A stretch of 48,150 bases of DNA from Bacteroidota bacterium (GTDB lineage Bacteria > Bacteroidota > Bacteroidia > Bacteroidales > Dysgonomonadaceae), in assembly GCA_023388315.1 (NCBI GenBank), contig JAEWGM010000018.1, positions 1 through 48,150 of the forward strand. Direction: 5' to 3'. Below, piece after piece: positions 34,258-42,950 of the stretch. The translations under genes and the position numbers were made by a program. How positions within the stretch are numbered: position 1 is the stretch's first letter; every line of letters begins with the position of its first letter. The notes below the pieces were generated by a model. That model was not told where the DNA came from and ran no database searches. It saw only the letters and a list, made by a program, of their open reading frames with translations.

Positions 34258-35853
34258 TTAGTATTTATCTACCTGTGTTTTCAAAAATCCTTTTTCTTTC
34301 CAAACCAGCTCCAAGGGCTTGAATCTGCTTCTGAAATCTGTAAAATCTTTGTTCTCCCACTTTGTCCATCCACATTCAGATAGAGCAGCTATTCGGGGAA
34401 ACGCTTGAAAGTAAAGCCTATCTGTATTTGGCGTGTATTCTCCCCATAATTGACACCCAAACCCTAAGATTTTAGATTGTTTTCCTTCGGATAATCCTTC
34501 GGGAATGGGATTAAAAGAGTATGCTTTTTCAAATGATGTAACTTCATATGGATAATCTAAGTAAGTAAAGTGGCGATCTGAATTCACCACATCATATCCG
34601 CTATCTATGGCTTTGTTTACTAGACTTATGTCTCCATCCCAAAACTGAACAAGAGTACCATCGGCCAATTTTTCCGATTGACTTGCCTGAATATGCTCCT
34701 CTCCGCGGATATTGTCTCCGGTAATTTCATTCCAACCTATCATCTTTACTCCTTTTGATGCCAGATATTTTGAAAATCGATTAATAGACCAAACCTGTAA
34801 ATCGGCAAAAGTTGGAATATTGTTTTGCTTCATGGACTCTACAATTTGTTTATTATTTTGCCAATGGGTATAATTTGCTTCGTCTCCCCCAATATGAACG
34901 ATGTTTGAAGGAAACAACTCAATTACTTCGTCTAGTATATTTTGTAAAAATTCTTCAACTTTAGGATTAGTGACATTATATAAATCACCCCAAACACCAT
35001 ACCCTTTTTCAGTGCTGCTCGCTCCTGTCCATGGATAGGAATATATGGCTGCTGAAGCGTGTCCCGGAACTTCTATTTCGGGTATAATTGTTATTCCACG
35101 AATGTCGGCATACGCTATAATTTCTCGAATTTCGTCTTGCGTGTAAAACATTTTTCTGTTTGGATAAAGTTTCTCCCATTCATCGGAAACCTCTTTATGT
35201 GAAAAGTCTCTTTTAGAGCCAATATCGGTGAGTTTGGGGTATTTCTTTATTTCAATTCTCCAACCCGGATCATCTACTAAATGCCAGTGAAATGTATTGA
35301 GTTTTAACCTGGCCATTTCATCAAGAAAGATTTTTACTATTTCCATTCCGTGAAAATGACGGCTTTCATCGAGCATAAAAGCACGCCAAGAAAAAGCCGG
35401 TTCGTCAATAATTGTACAACAAGGTAAGGTGAGTTTTTGAGAATTGGATTGTGTAATTAATTGTCTTAATGTTTGGATTGCATAGAGTAATCCGTTCTTT
35501 GAAGCCGCCGAAGCAATAACTTGCCCTTTTTTATCCACAACGAGCTTATATGCTTCTTTGTTTGCAGAGGTTTTATTGTCGATTTCTAAAATTAAATTTG
35601 CTTTCTTTTTATTCTCAGTGAAATATGTCTCAATCCCTGATTCGTGTAAAATAGAAGATAGGTAAGGTTTGTCAATTTCGCTTTTTGAATCGACATACAC
35701 CTGAAGACTTTTATTCAAATTAATTGTCTCTTCTTTAACAATTACTTCGCTTGGCTTTGGAATAATGGATAAGGCTTTTTTGCTTTGTGCGTGTGAGTTA
35801 GTTTTAAGAACCACAGAAAGTAATACTAATAAATAAATGATTTTATACTTCAT
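34258..35853 (-). CDS. beta-N-acetylhexosaminidase, GH20
   Basis: A 531-residue secreted enzyme with signal MKYKIIYLLVLLSVVLKTNSHAQ. An N-terminal GH20b-like alpha/beta domain (about 25-145) is followed by the TIM barrel. The catalytic Asp324-Glu325 pair is in HIGGDEA, and the NAG-binding loops FHWHLVDDPGWRIE and PEIEVPGHA are intact. It removes terminal beta-linked GlcNAc or GalNAc by substrate-assisted catalysis. It is 33 bases after the upstream GH99-like gene. A hexosaminidase beside rhamnosidases points to a glycan containing both sugars. Confidence 0.95.
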   Translation of the reverse strand: MKYKIIYLLVLLSVVLKTNSHAQSKKALSIIPKPSEVIVKEETINLNKSLQVYVDSKSEIDKPYLSSILHESGIETYFTENKKKANLILEIDNKTSANKEAYKLVVDKKGQVIASAASKNGLLYAIQTLRQLITQSNSQKLTLPCCTIIDEPAFSWRAFMLDESRHFHGMEIVKIFLDEMARLKLNTFHWHLVDDPGWRIEIKKYPKLTDIGSKRDFSHKEVSDEWEKLYPNRKMFYTQDEIREIIAYADIRGITIIPEIEVPGHASAAIYSYPWTGASSTEKGYGVWGDLYNVTNPKVEEFLQNILDEVIELFPSNIVHIGGDEANYTHWQNNKQIVESMKQNNIPTFADLQVWSINRFSKYLASKGVKMIGWNEITGDNIRGEEHIQASQSEKLADGTLVQFWDGDISLVNKAIDSGYDVVNSDRHFTYLDYPYEVTSFEKAYSFNPIPEGLSEGKQSKILGFGCQLWGEYTPNTDRLYFQAFPRIAALSECGWTKWENKDFTDFRSRFKPLELVWKEKGFLKTQVDKY

Positions 35854-35886
35854 GTTTTAATAGATTTTTTTATTTAGGAGTGATAA

Positions 35887-37692
35887 TCAGTTTTTATATA
35901 CAAAATTAAATCTTCCGCCGGGAGCCGTATCACCATTTATGTACCAATCTAAAGGATCATTTTCGTCTTGCATATTATCTGACCATTTGAACTCAAAATT
36001 CAAATTCTTGGATTCTATATTTAGGAAATTTATTGGAATAATATAAAAAAGCCTTTTCCCGTCGTTTTTCATTTTTATTTTACCAATCTGGGTCCATTGT
36101 TTATTGCTATATTTTTGCAGAGTTGCCCCCTTATCTGTTCGAAAGTCATAACCCATCCACCCTGTTTTTGCATTTCTATCAGAATTTATGTACAAGCGCA
36201 TCCAAGCGCTATCAATATCAGAAGTAATCTTTTTTGCTGTTTCAGCATAAAAATATAAATTTTTATCGTCTCGGGAAACTTTTAAAATATAAAAATCATT
36301 TCTTCCGGTGCTGTTTGTGTATATTTTCTTAGGGTTAGATTCGGCTCCCGGATGATTTCGTTGTTCAGTTTCTCCCACATAGTCTAAATAAAAGGATGTA
36401 ATGTCTTCCCAATCAGAAAAAGTAACAATTTTTTTGGGATTTTCCGCAATTGGAACGGGGTTTACTCCCTTGTATTTTCGAATATTGGCAACCATTTGCA
36501 TATAATAATTGTCCTTCAAGTTTGCCGTATATGTTGGTTCAATATCTCTACTGAATTCAGGGCTTGCTTGATCGCAGAAATAAGAATGGTTTGGATTATT
36601 ATCTGTGCTTGTCCATCTTCCCGCTATCCATTCGTTCCAGCCTGTGATAAAGATAAATGGAACATTCTGTTCTAGTGCATAATCCCATTGTTCCTGAAAG
36701 TTGTAACCCCAGAAAATATCCGTTTTGGAATTCCCCACCTGATTATTTCGAAAACTACGCCCCCAATTGTCTTCGTTCCCGTAAAATGCCGATCCGCCCA
36801 TTCCGGCAGCAGCGTTTGGGTGCTGAGACACTGAAACATTAATAATTTCTCTTTCTCCTTTCAAGTTCTTATAGACACGCTGTGGCCTGACAAAATCAAT
36901 CCAAGGCCATCCATTGTCTTGACTCAGTTCATTGGGCCATTGCGATTCTCTGAAAGTGAAAAAAGAATAATATTCCTTGTCTTTCGCTTCGTTGGTTCTA
37001 CCCACAATCAGAGGTTTGCCGTTTAGATAATACCATGTTTCGGGATACCTGATAGGTGCTCCCACACGATAATATGTATCGTAGATTTTCTGCATTGTTT
37101 TACCGGATTCGGTATTGGTGTAGTAGACCAGTTTAGGTGGATTCAATCCCTGTTTTTGAATGCTGCGAATAGCTTTCATCAGTTCCTGCGACTGTTTTTC
37201 ATATATCAGTGCATTGGTCGCGTCGATTACTAAAAAATCGACTTGTGCATCGGCCAGTAGTTGCATGTTTCTTAAATGAACCCAATAATCATCCCCTCGA
37301 TAATAACCATAAATGGGTTCTCCCCAAAAATAATAACGTCCTCTTTCTCTTGAACCCCAGTTTTCATGATCTCCTTTTTCAAGCACCTCCGGATGGTTAG
37401 GGATGATTTTGCTGAGGTCCCATTTATTCTCCGATGTTTTAGATGCAACATCTCCCTGCCACAGAAAGTAAAAAATCCCCACATTCCGATTTTTTTTAAG
37501 ATTTCCAACCTCCTCATTAAGTGGAAGCAGCCGCCCCAAATCGTCACTTCCGGCCAAAGGTTGAAAAATACCTGACCCATTTTTTTCTTGTTCATTGATG
37601 CCAAACAGGTTGATTTGTTCATTTTTTTGGCAAACACTGCGCAGAGGAAGCAATATTACGAATAAGAGAAAAAAGGAGGGTATTCGTTTCAT
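35887..37692 (-). CDS. GH99/GH71-like secreted glycosidase with C-terminal CBM9-like domain
   Basis: A 601-residue protein with signal MKRIPSFFLLFVILLPLRSVC. The core (about 70-400) looks like a (beta/alpha)8 barrel: VGIFYFLWQGD at 71, VDFLVIDATN at 151, and the strand-ending FIFITGWNEW at 346-355, comparable to the NAWNEW signature of the neighbouring WbsX-like protein. The Cys at 21 and Q22 may mark a lipoprotein site. Residues from about 430 (FYILKVSRDDKNLYFYAETA, SAWMRLYINSDRNAKTGW) resemble a CBM9-type beta sandwich. I assign it no CAZy family with confidence. Confidence 0.65.
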   Translation of the reverse strand: MKRIPSFFLLFVILLPLRSVCQKNEQINLFGINEQEKNGSGIFQPLAGSDDLGRLLPLNEEVGNLKKNRNVGIFYFLWQGDVASKTSENKWDLSKIIPNHPEVLEKGDHENWGSRERGRYYFWGEPIYGYYRGDDYWVHLRNMQLLADAQVDFLVIDATNALIYEKQSQELMKAIRSIQKQGLNPPKLVYYTNTESGKTMQKIYDTYYRVGAPIRYPETWYYLNGKPLIVGRTNEAKDKEYYSFFTFRESQWPNELSQDNGWPWIDFVRPQRVYKNLKGEREIINVSVSQHPNAAAGMGGSAFYGNEDNWGRSFRNNQVGNSKTDIFWGYNFQEQWDYALEQNVPFIFITGWNEWIAGRWTSTDNNPNHSYFCDQASPEFSRDIEPTYTANLKDNYYMQMVANIRKYKGVNPVPIAENPKKIVTFSDWEDITSFYLDYVGETEQRNHPGAESNPKKIYTNSTGRNDFYILKVSRDDKNLYFYAETAKKITSDIDSAWMRLYINSDRNAKTGWMGYDFRTDKGATLQKYSNKQWTQIGKIKMKNDGKRLFYIIPINFLNIESKNLNFEFKWSDNMQDENDPLDWYINGDTAPGGRFNFVYKN

Positions 37693-37703
37693 CTTTTTTT
37701 TCT

Positions 37704-38891
37704 TCAGTTTTTACTCCCAAAAACATTTCTTACTGCTTCCAAGTAACCGTATTTCCAAGTAGTGTCGGGTTCCAGGTAGCTTCCTTCCGACCATTCGTTC
37801 CACGCGTTAATGGTAACAATTTTTGGCTCAATGTGATTGTCATCAATAAATTTCTTGGCTTTAGATAAGTACTTCTCAAATTTTTGAGGAGTTGAGTTGT
37901 TGATGTATCCTGCCTTGAAAGGAAACCTGGGATTGGCATCCCAACTGACTGTAATATTTGGAAAGTAAGTCATGGAGAATTGATTTTTAAAACTATCCCA
38001 CATATCGGTTGAAGCATCTCCCCACACTTCATAGTCTCCGTCAGGATTCTGCAGGTGTGCCCAACAATAATTTGTCAGGCTTTTGAACCCAAAGTAACTC
38101 AGGACATCCTCTTGACTTTTTATTGGGTCGCCGGGAACACCCTCAATGCTCGAAGGCAGCGCTTCCCACAATATACTTTGCAAATGCAGTCCCGGGAAGC
38201 CAGCTTCGATGGTTTTTTGTGTGAAATAATCGAGGGCTTCTTTTGTGTTTTCTGCTCCCCCCAGTCCTTGAATGAGCGTGTTGAGTTCATAAATGCAAAA
38301 GACAGGTTCTCCGTCAATCTTCAGATACGATGAATCTTTAAAATATTGCGAGATAACTCTGTCAACTACAATGTTGAACTGTTCTCTGTCCACCTCACCA
38401 TCCCAGTAAACGGAATCTACCCTTGGATTTTTCACGTCCCAGTAGGTGGTGGCATCGTGATTGGCCCACATTAGGTAAAAGTTCATTCTGCCTTTATTCG
38501 CTTTTAAAAAGCCGTTGTTTATGCCCTGTTCCAGAAAAGGTTCTTTTTCAAACCAATACCAATCAAAGATAAAGGTGTTTACCCCATATTCAAGTGCTGT
38601 GGTTATTTTGAGATCCATATCCTCCGGGTTTGCATCATCCAGATAACCCCAAAGAGGTACCTTGGGTTGTTGGTGGCCTTCTTCTTTAGGAACGGCATTT
38701 CGAATGATTTCCCATTCACCGGTTTTTTCCGGGAAAAGAAATTCGGATCTTGGTTCATAATGGTAAGCAGGCCAGTAGAACGCGGCTACTGTATAAGCTG
38801 GGTCTTTGTGCGGGGTTGTTGTGCAGTTGATAAGAATGAAAAACATTACCAGAAATGGCAAAACGACAGATACTTTATTGATTTTTCTCAT
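37704..38891 (-). CDS. GH99-like / WbsX-family lipoprotein
   Basis: A 395-residue protein from the ATG at 38891, chosen because MRKINKVSVVLPFLVMFFILINC is a lipoprotein signal with Cys23; the frame extends 54 codons upstream into DUF4886 territory. The protein has the features of PF14307 (Glyco_tran_WbsX / GH99-like): AAFYWPAYHYEPRSE at the start, FIFDWYWF, WANHD, and the C-terminal INAWNEWSEGSYLEPD with acidic residues in the barrel. GH99-like enzymes act on alpha-mannosyl or rhamnosyl-type linkages; the substrate here is unknown. Lipidation suggests surface or periplasmic-leaflet attachment. Confidence 0.85.
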   Translation of the reverse strand: MRKINKVSVVLPFLVMFFILINCTTTPHKDPAYTVAAFYWPAYHYEPRSEFLFPEKTGEWEIIRNAVPKEEGHQQPKVPLWGYLDDANPEDMDLKITTALEYGVNTFIFDWYWFEKEPFLEQGINNGFLKANKGRMNFYLMWANHDATTYWDVKNPRVDSVYWDGEVDREQFNIVVDRVISQYFKDSSYLKIDGEPVFCIYELNTLIQGLGGAENTKEALDYFTQKTIEAGFPGLHLQSILWEALPSSIEGVPGDPIKSQEDVLSYFGFKSLTNYCWAHLQNPDGDYEVWGDASTDMWDSFKNQFSMTYFPNITVSWDANPRFPFKAGYINNSTPQKFEKYLSKAKKFIDDNHIEPKIVTINAWNEWSEGSYLEPDTTWKYGYLEAVRNVFGSKN

Positions 38892-38925
38892 TGATATAAT
38901 TGTGTGATTGTTTTTGGATTTAATT

Positions 38926-39798
38926 TTACTCTTTACATACAGATAGATTAGTGACTTTATCGGGACGTATAACCGCAAGATGTGCACTAAGTTGAGAAAT
39001 AAAAGCCGTGAAGTCAGAAACATTATCCGGTTTAAATGAATTTCCAACCACACAGTGTCCTGTTAATACCTCATACCAAGCACATGCCACTGTATACCTT
39101 CCATATGTTGGTTCTAAGTGAAATCCGTCGGCACAAAGCGTATCACCCAAAGTGCTTGTTCTAGCATTTTGAATAGCGGTGCCCGCCGGAACTATTATGG
39201 GAATATTCAACTCTGAAGCGATTTTTGATGTCGTTTCCAAGATTGCTTCGTACATTTTTGTCTGATTGTTTTCATAAGCTACAAATCCGGGATGGGTGCA
39301 ATCTTGCGCGTATGCCCAAGTCATATGTAAAATGATTTTTGCATCAGGTTTTTTATTGTTGGTTTTCACGTATTGTAATAGATGAGATAAATATGGAAAA
39401 TAAGTTTCATATCGTCCCGCATGATGGCTTACTTGTTGAAGACTGATGTAATCCCATTCCTCATCCATAAGGCCTGTTTTTAATGTTGTATTGGCTGAAA
39501 TTGTTTTTACGCCATGCACTATTTTTCGATAGGAATAAGCAGGAGCATCATTCAATGAATTGTTATAATGCATTTCTAATGAAGCGCCGGCAATGGCCAG
39601 ATTTCCAATAATAAGTGTGTCTTCATTGTCCATTCCAAGCTGATATAAATAATGCTCCAAAGCATCATCTGAAAAACTGTTACCAATAGCCAGTACTTTA
39701 ATTTCCTTTGAATATGCGTTTGTAATGCACAGCACAAAGAAAAAAAGGATAACTGCTTTTATTGAAATTTTGTTGTTTATTCTATATTTTATTTCCAT
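38926..39798 (-). CDS. DUF4886 SGNH-hydrolase-like protein
   Basis: A 290-residue protein from the ATG at 39798 (the frame begins 5 codons earlier). A signal segment (AVILFFFVLCITNAYS) precedes the SGNH block I GNSFSDD with Ser41. Further on are the oxyanion-hole Gly-Asn-like IAGASLEMHY, and the block V DGFHLEPTYGRY where Asp and His complete the triad. DUF4886 proteins occur in polysaccharide loci and are presumed carbohydrate esterases that remove acetyl or other acyl groups. It begins the operon that continues through the GH genes, 34 bases before the next. Confidence 0.85.
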   Translation of the reverse strand: MEIKYRINNKISIKAVILFFFVLCITNAYSKEIKVLAIGNSFSDDALEHYLYQLGMDNEDTLIIGNLAIAGASLEMHYNNSLNDAPAYSYRKIVHGVKTISANTTLKTGLMDEEWDYISLQQVSHHAGRYETYFPYLSHLLQYVKTNNKKPDAKIILHMTWAYAQDCTHPGFVAYENNQTKMYEAILETTSKIASELNIPIIVPAGTAIQNARTSTLGDTLCADGFHLEPTYGRYTVACAWYEVLTGHCVVGNSFKPDNVSDFTAFISQLSAHLAVIRPDKVTNLSVCKE

Positions 39799-39918
39799 TT
39801 TTAATGTTAACACAGAGAAGTTTTCTCTACGATGATAGTCCGAATTATTTTCCCGGTAATATGGCTTCCATTAAAATTATATTTCTTCAAATAAAAATCA
39901 AAAGTGAGGTTCATGTCT

Positions 39919-39978
39919 GAGATATCTAAACTACTCGGTATTATTTAATTTTATTAATATTAATACTGTCGATATCTC
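39919..39978. promoter_or_regulatory. nested dyad in the leader of the glycan-degradation operon
   Basis: GAGATATC at 39919-39926 and GATATCTC at 39971-39978 enclose GTATTA (39938-39943) and TAATAC (39961-39966), giving two concentric perfect dyads. Within is ATTAATATTAAT at 39953-39964. A TAATTTTG box on the minus strand at 40015-40022 may be the promoter, placing the dyad in the 5' leader. The remainder of 39799-40213 is A/T-rich and shows no gene. Confidence 0.4.
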
Positions 39979-40213
39979 GCCCACTTATTTAAGAGAGCCT
40001 TTTATTTATTATTTCAAAATTAAAGAAATGGTGTAGCTTAAAACTACAATAAATGGTATTAAAACTATGTAAAATGATTTGTTTTTTTATCACAACTGAC
40101 CAACAAAACATGCAAATGTCGTTGTTCTAAGCGGGGATAGCTTTTGAAAAACGGAAACTATAAATATAAGTAATCGATAAATATTTTAATTGGCTTATTA
40201 ATCAGTAAGTGAA

Positions 40214-41569
40214 CTACTTTACGAATACCTGCCTACTGTCTGCAACAAAAGTGCGTGTACTAACTGAGTACTCTCCGCCATTTGGGTCAGGGTATATTAA
40301 ATCGACATAAAATGCCAAAAAATGAGCTTTTGGATAATTTAATCGAACCTTTACGGTAGATAAGTCCCTGGAATTTAATTTTATTTCCCTGCTTGTCCAC
40401 TTCGATTCCCTGAAATCTCTACTGTGGGAAGTCGCAGTCCAGAGTGTTGCCCGAATGAGTTTGTCGGGAGTCGTTCTTACATCTAAATTGATATTTCTCC
40501 CTTTTTCATTTAACGTCCAAGTGCAGACAGGTATGGATGTATCCGCCAGATTCATGGCAAAGAAAGCGCTCAATGCACCGAATGCCTGTTTTTTATCCCC
40601 CAAACTATGTCCAGCATTGGGTACATAATGCAAAAGATTGTGTCCGGGGATTTCATCGATATAATGCTTTACGGCATCGACTGTCCAATAAGGATCATTG
40701 GTTCCTAAAAAAATCAGCTTAGGCATGGTGAGTTTGCTCCTATATGAGTACGGATCGATCATTTTTACAACCGAGTTGCCGAATTCGCTGTTAATTGCCT
40801 GAGGGATTTCCAGATTCACGTAATCTTGAATTTCTTCACTGTATTCTCCGTACATTTCCTTTTGATATTCCAATGTAGCAGGCATATTCAGCATATCTAT
40901 TACCATGGGCGCAATTGCCTTCACTCTTTTGTCTTCACTTGCAGCCGCCAACCAGGTGGTCCATCCACGCTTAGATGCTCCCGATATAACAAAATAATTG
41001 ATTTTGCTTCCTAACCTCTCATTAGAGAATTCCTGCACAACATCCATAGCTTTGATTGCACTTTTAGTCATTGGAAAAAGTAATGGCCAGGAATAATCTC
41101 CGTCTTTTTTGAATTCATTTAACGTATAAGAGATTAAAGCATCTTCCGTTAATTCACCATATAAAGGTTGATTTGGAACTTGACGAAGCATGATAACCGG
41201 AGCTTTGTTTCTATCGGACAGCGCTGCCAAAGAGGCAGAAATCTCATCTTCTTTCTTTGTTATTTGTGGAAATCCGTCACGAACGGAACCACCCGTAATA
41301 AACAGAAGAGCACCATCGTATTTTATAGTCTCAGGAACAAAAACGATCATTTCGTGTTTCCAGAGAATGCCCTGCCAATTTTGCGAAATCATTAGAATGG
41401 AGTATACTTTTACATTATTAAGTTTATAAACGTCGCGTACCTCCCATGCTTTTGTATCATCATCGTTGTTGAGATAATGCTGAAGAGCTGTTTCGGGAAC
41501 AACAGTTTGTTGTGAAAAGACGATACAGGATGACAGGAATATAAAAATGGTGAATATTATCTTTTTCAT
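40214..41569 (-). CDS. PhoPQ-activated pathogenicity-related family protein (alpha/beta hydrolase)
   Basis: A 451-residue secreted protein with signal MKKIIFTIFIFLSSCIVFSQ. It matches PF10142, first known as Salmonella PqaA: the nucleophile elbow FVISGASKRGWTTW has Ser199, with the acid in FLGTNDPYW and His in PNAGHSLG. The family acts on unknown substrates, and in Bacteroidota is commonly placed near carbohydrate loci. It is 243 bases after the GH78 fragment and 415 bases before DUF4886, so it may be separately transcribed. Confidence 0.9.
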   Translation of the reverse strand: MKKIIFTIFIFLSSCIVFSQQTVVPETALQHYLNNDDDTKAWEVRDVYKLNNVKVYSILMISQNWQGILWKHEMIVFVPETIKYDGALLFITGGSVRDGFPQITKKEDEISASLAALSDRNKAPVIMLRQVPNQPLYGELTEDALISYTLNEFKKDGDYSWPLLFPMTKSAIKAMDVVQEFSNERLGSKINYFVISGASKRGWTTWLAAASEDKRVKAIAPMVIDMLNMPATLEYQKEMYGEYSEEIQDYVNLEIPQAINSEFGNSVVKMIDPYSYRSKLTMPKLIFLGTNDPYWTVDAVKHYIDEIPGHNLLHYVPNAGHSLGDKKQAFGALSAFFAMNLADTSIPVCTWTLNEKGRNINLDVRTTPDKLIRATLWTATSHSRDFRESKWTSREIKLNSRDLSTVKVRLNYPKAHFLAFYVDLIYPDPNGGEYSVSTRTFVADSRQVFVK

Positions 41570-41811
41570 AAAATATTTTTTAGTTTTCTGAAATCAATTG
41601 AAAATATATACTGTTCGTGCTTTGTAGTTGCCGTTGTATTTGGTAATACATTTATTAAACTCATAATTCCGAAAGAATGACATTTTCTCATCCGTTCATA
41701 TTTGAATTTTACAACAAATATGAAAATATTTTCAAATCGAAAAATAAAGGAATCGTCCAAAATTGTTTACTAATCAATGTTACAAGCAAACGCTATTCGC
41801 TTAACCGGAAA

Positions 41812-42783
41812 CTAGTGATATTCAATAGAATATTTCCCACTTTGTAATTCTACTAAATCATTCGAAGGTATATGAAACTCTTGGTTGATTTTTATTTTCT
41901 TGCTTGTTTTAGGACATTTTACTTTCGCGATTGAACCTATCGGAACTTCCACATTCATATTCATTTGCTTGTCTATTATTTCCCAATGAACCACTATTTT
42001 TCCCTTTGGAGTATTTATTTGGGTTTTAGCCCAAGTTACTCCGTCAGGGATTTGTGGGTCAATAATAAATTCAGTATATGCAGTTTTTTCATCAATTTGG
42101 CGAATTCCTCCTATTGACTGGTAAAACCATTGTCCCACACCATTATAGCAATTATGTATTCTACTTCTTGATCCATTCCAGTGCTCCCATGTGGTGGTGG
42201 CTCCGTTTTCAAGCATATGCAAATATCCCGGATAACTTTTTTTCTTTAACATAGAATAAATAAAGTCCGGTTGATTTCTTTTCGTTGCCCACTCCATCAT
42301 TATTGGTATTCCAACGAGTCCTGTGTTAAGATGTCCATTGTTTTCATTTTCAGTTTTTTCGAAGAGGGTTTTTAATAGATCATTTTCTAAATGCTCCGGG
42401 ACAACTTCTGCAAGCATTGGAAAAATAATATCAATTTGTGACCCGGTGGAATAGAATCCTTTTTGCTCATCAAAATATGTTTTATGAATCAACTCATTCA
42501 GTTGTTTTCTCTTTTTCAAATAGTGCTTTCTGTCGTCTTGTTTATTTAGATATCCGGCAATGTCTGCCATCTGGTTAAAACAGACAGAGAGATAGCTGTT
42601 ATTCACTAAATCAACGGATTTTTCTTCTAAGTGATTTGGATTTCCAACACCTTCAGGAGTAGCCCAATCTCCCAAGTACCAATTTCTATACTCGGTATCA
42701 GGCCAGCGCTTTAATAGGCCATCAACGCTATGATCTTCAACGTAATTAAGCCATTGTTGCATAACAGGATAATACTTTTCCAA
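41812..42783 (-). pseudogene. GH78 alpha-L-rhamnosidase, C-terminal fragment
   Basis: About 323 residues aligned with the last third of the two intact GH78 genes: LEKYYPVMQQWLNYVEDHS corresponds to LENQYPSMKAWVEYI in the first GH78, and GATTTWEHWNGS plus the C-terminal beta domain (IPDGVTWAKTQINTPKGKI) are retained. The catalytic loop with DCPQRDE is missing, as are the signal peptide and N-terminal domains. The only possible start is a TTG within a conserved helix, and an in-frame stop lies 15 bases above it. Its 5' end joins the SusD remnant. It is therefore a non-functional remnant, probably produced by the same event. Confidence 0.85.
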
Positions 42784-42785
42784 TA

Positions 42786-42923
42786 CATTAATGCCCTATC
42801 GCGATTTTCAAACAAGCTGTTTACTTCCACCGTGTTATCAGGCACAATGTCCAAATAATCACACCGTGTGAACAGCACAGCCATGGTTGCAATAAAACTA
42901 AAAGCAATTATTTTTGATTTCAT
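42786..42923 (-). pseudogene. SusD-like lipoprotein, N-terminal remnant
   Basis: A 46-residue remnant: signal MKSKIIAFSFIATMAVLFTR, lipid Cys21, then DYLDIVPDNTVEVNSLFEN and RDRAL, which is the standard SusD/RagB beginning. Homology stops near 42789 and the frame then runs on through GH78 DNA out of frame to a stop at 42711. It starts 27 bases after SusC, as expected for a SusC-SusD pair. About 500-600 residues that a SusD should contain are absent. SusD proteins cap the SusC barrel and bind the glycan at the surface; without it the system is probably impaired. Confidence 0.85.
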
Positions 42924-42950
42924 ATCCTTTGTTCGTTTATATTTTGATGA

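Noticed and set aside
41812..42783. GH78 fragment as a short functional rhamnosidase
   Set aside because: The catalytic DCPQRDE loop, signal peptide and beta domains are absent, and only a TTG inside a conserved helix could serve as start.
42711..42923. 70-residue frame as an independent small lipoprotein
   Set aside because: The first 46 residues are a SusD N terminus; the remainder is GH78 DNA read out of frame.
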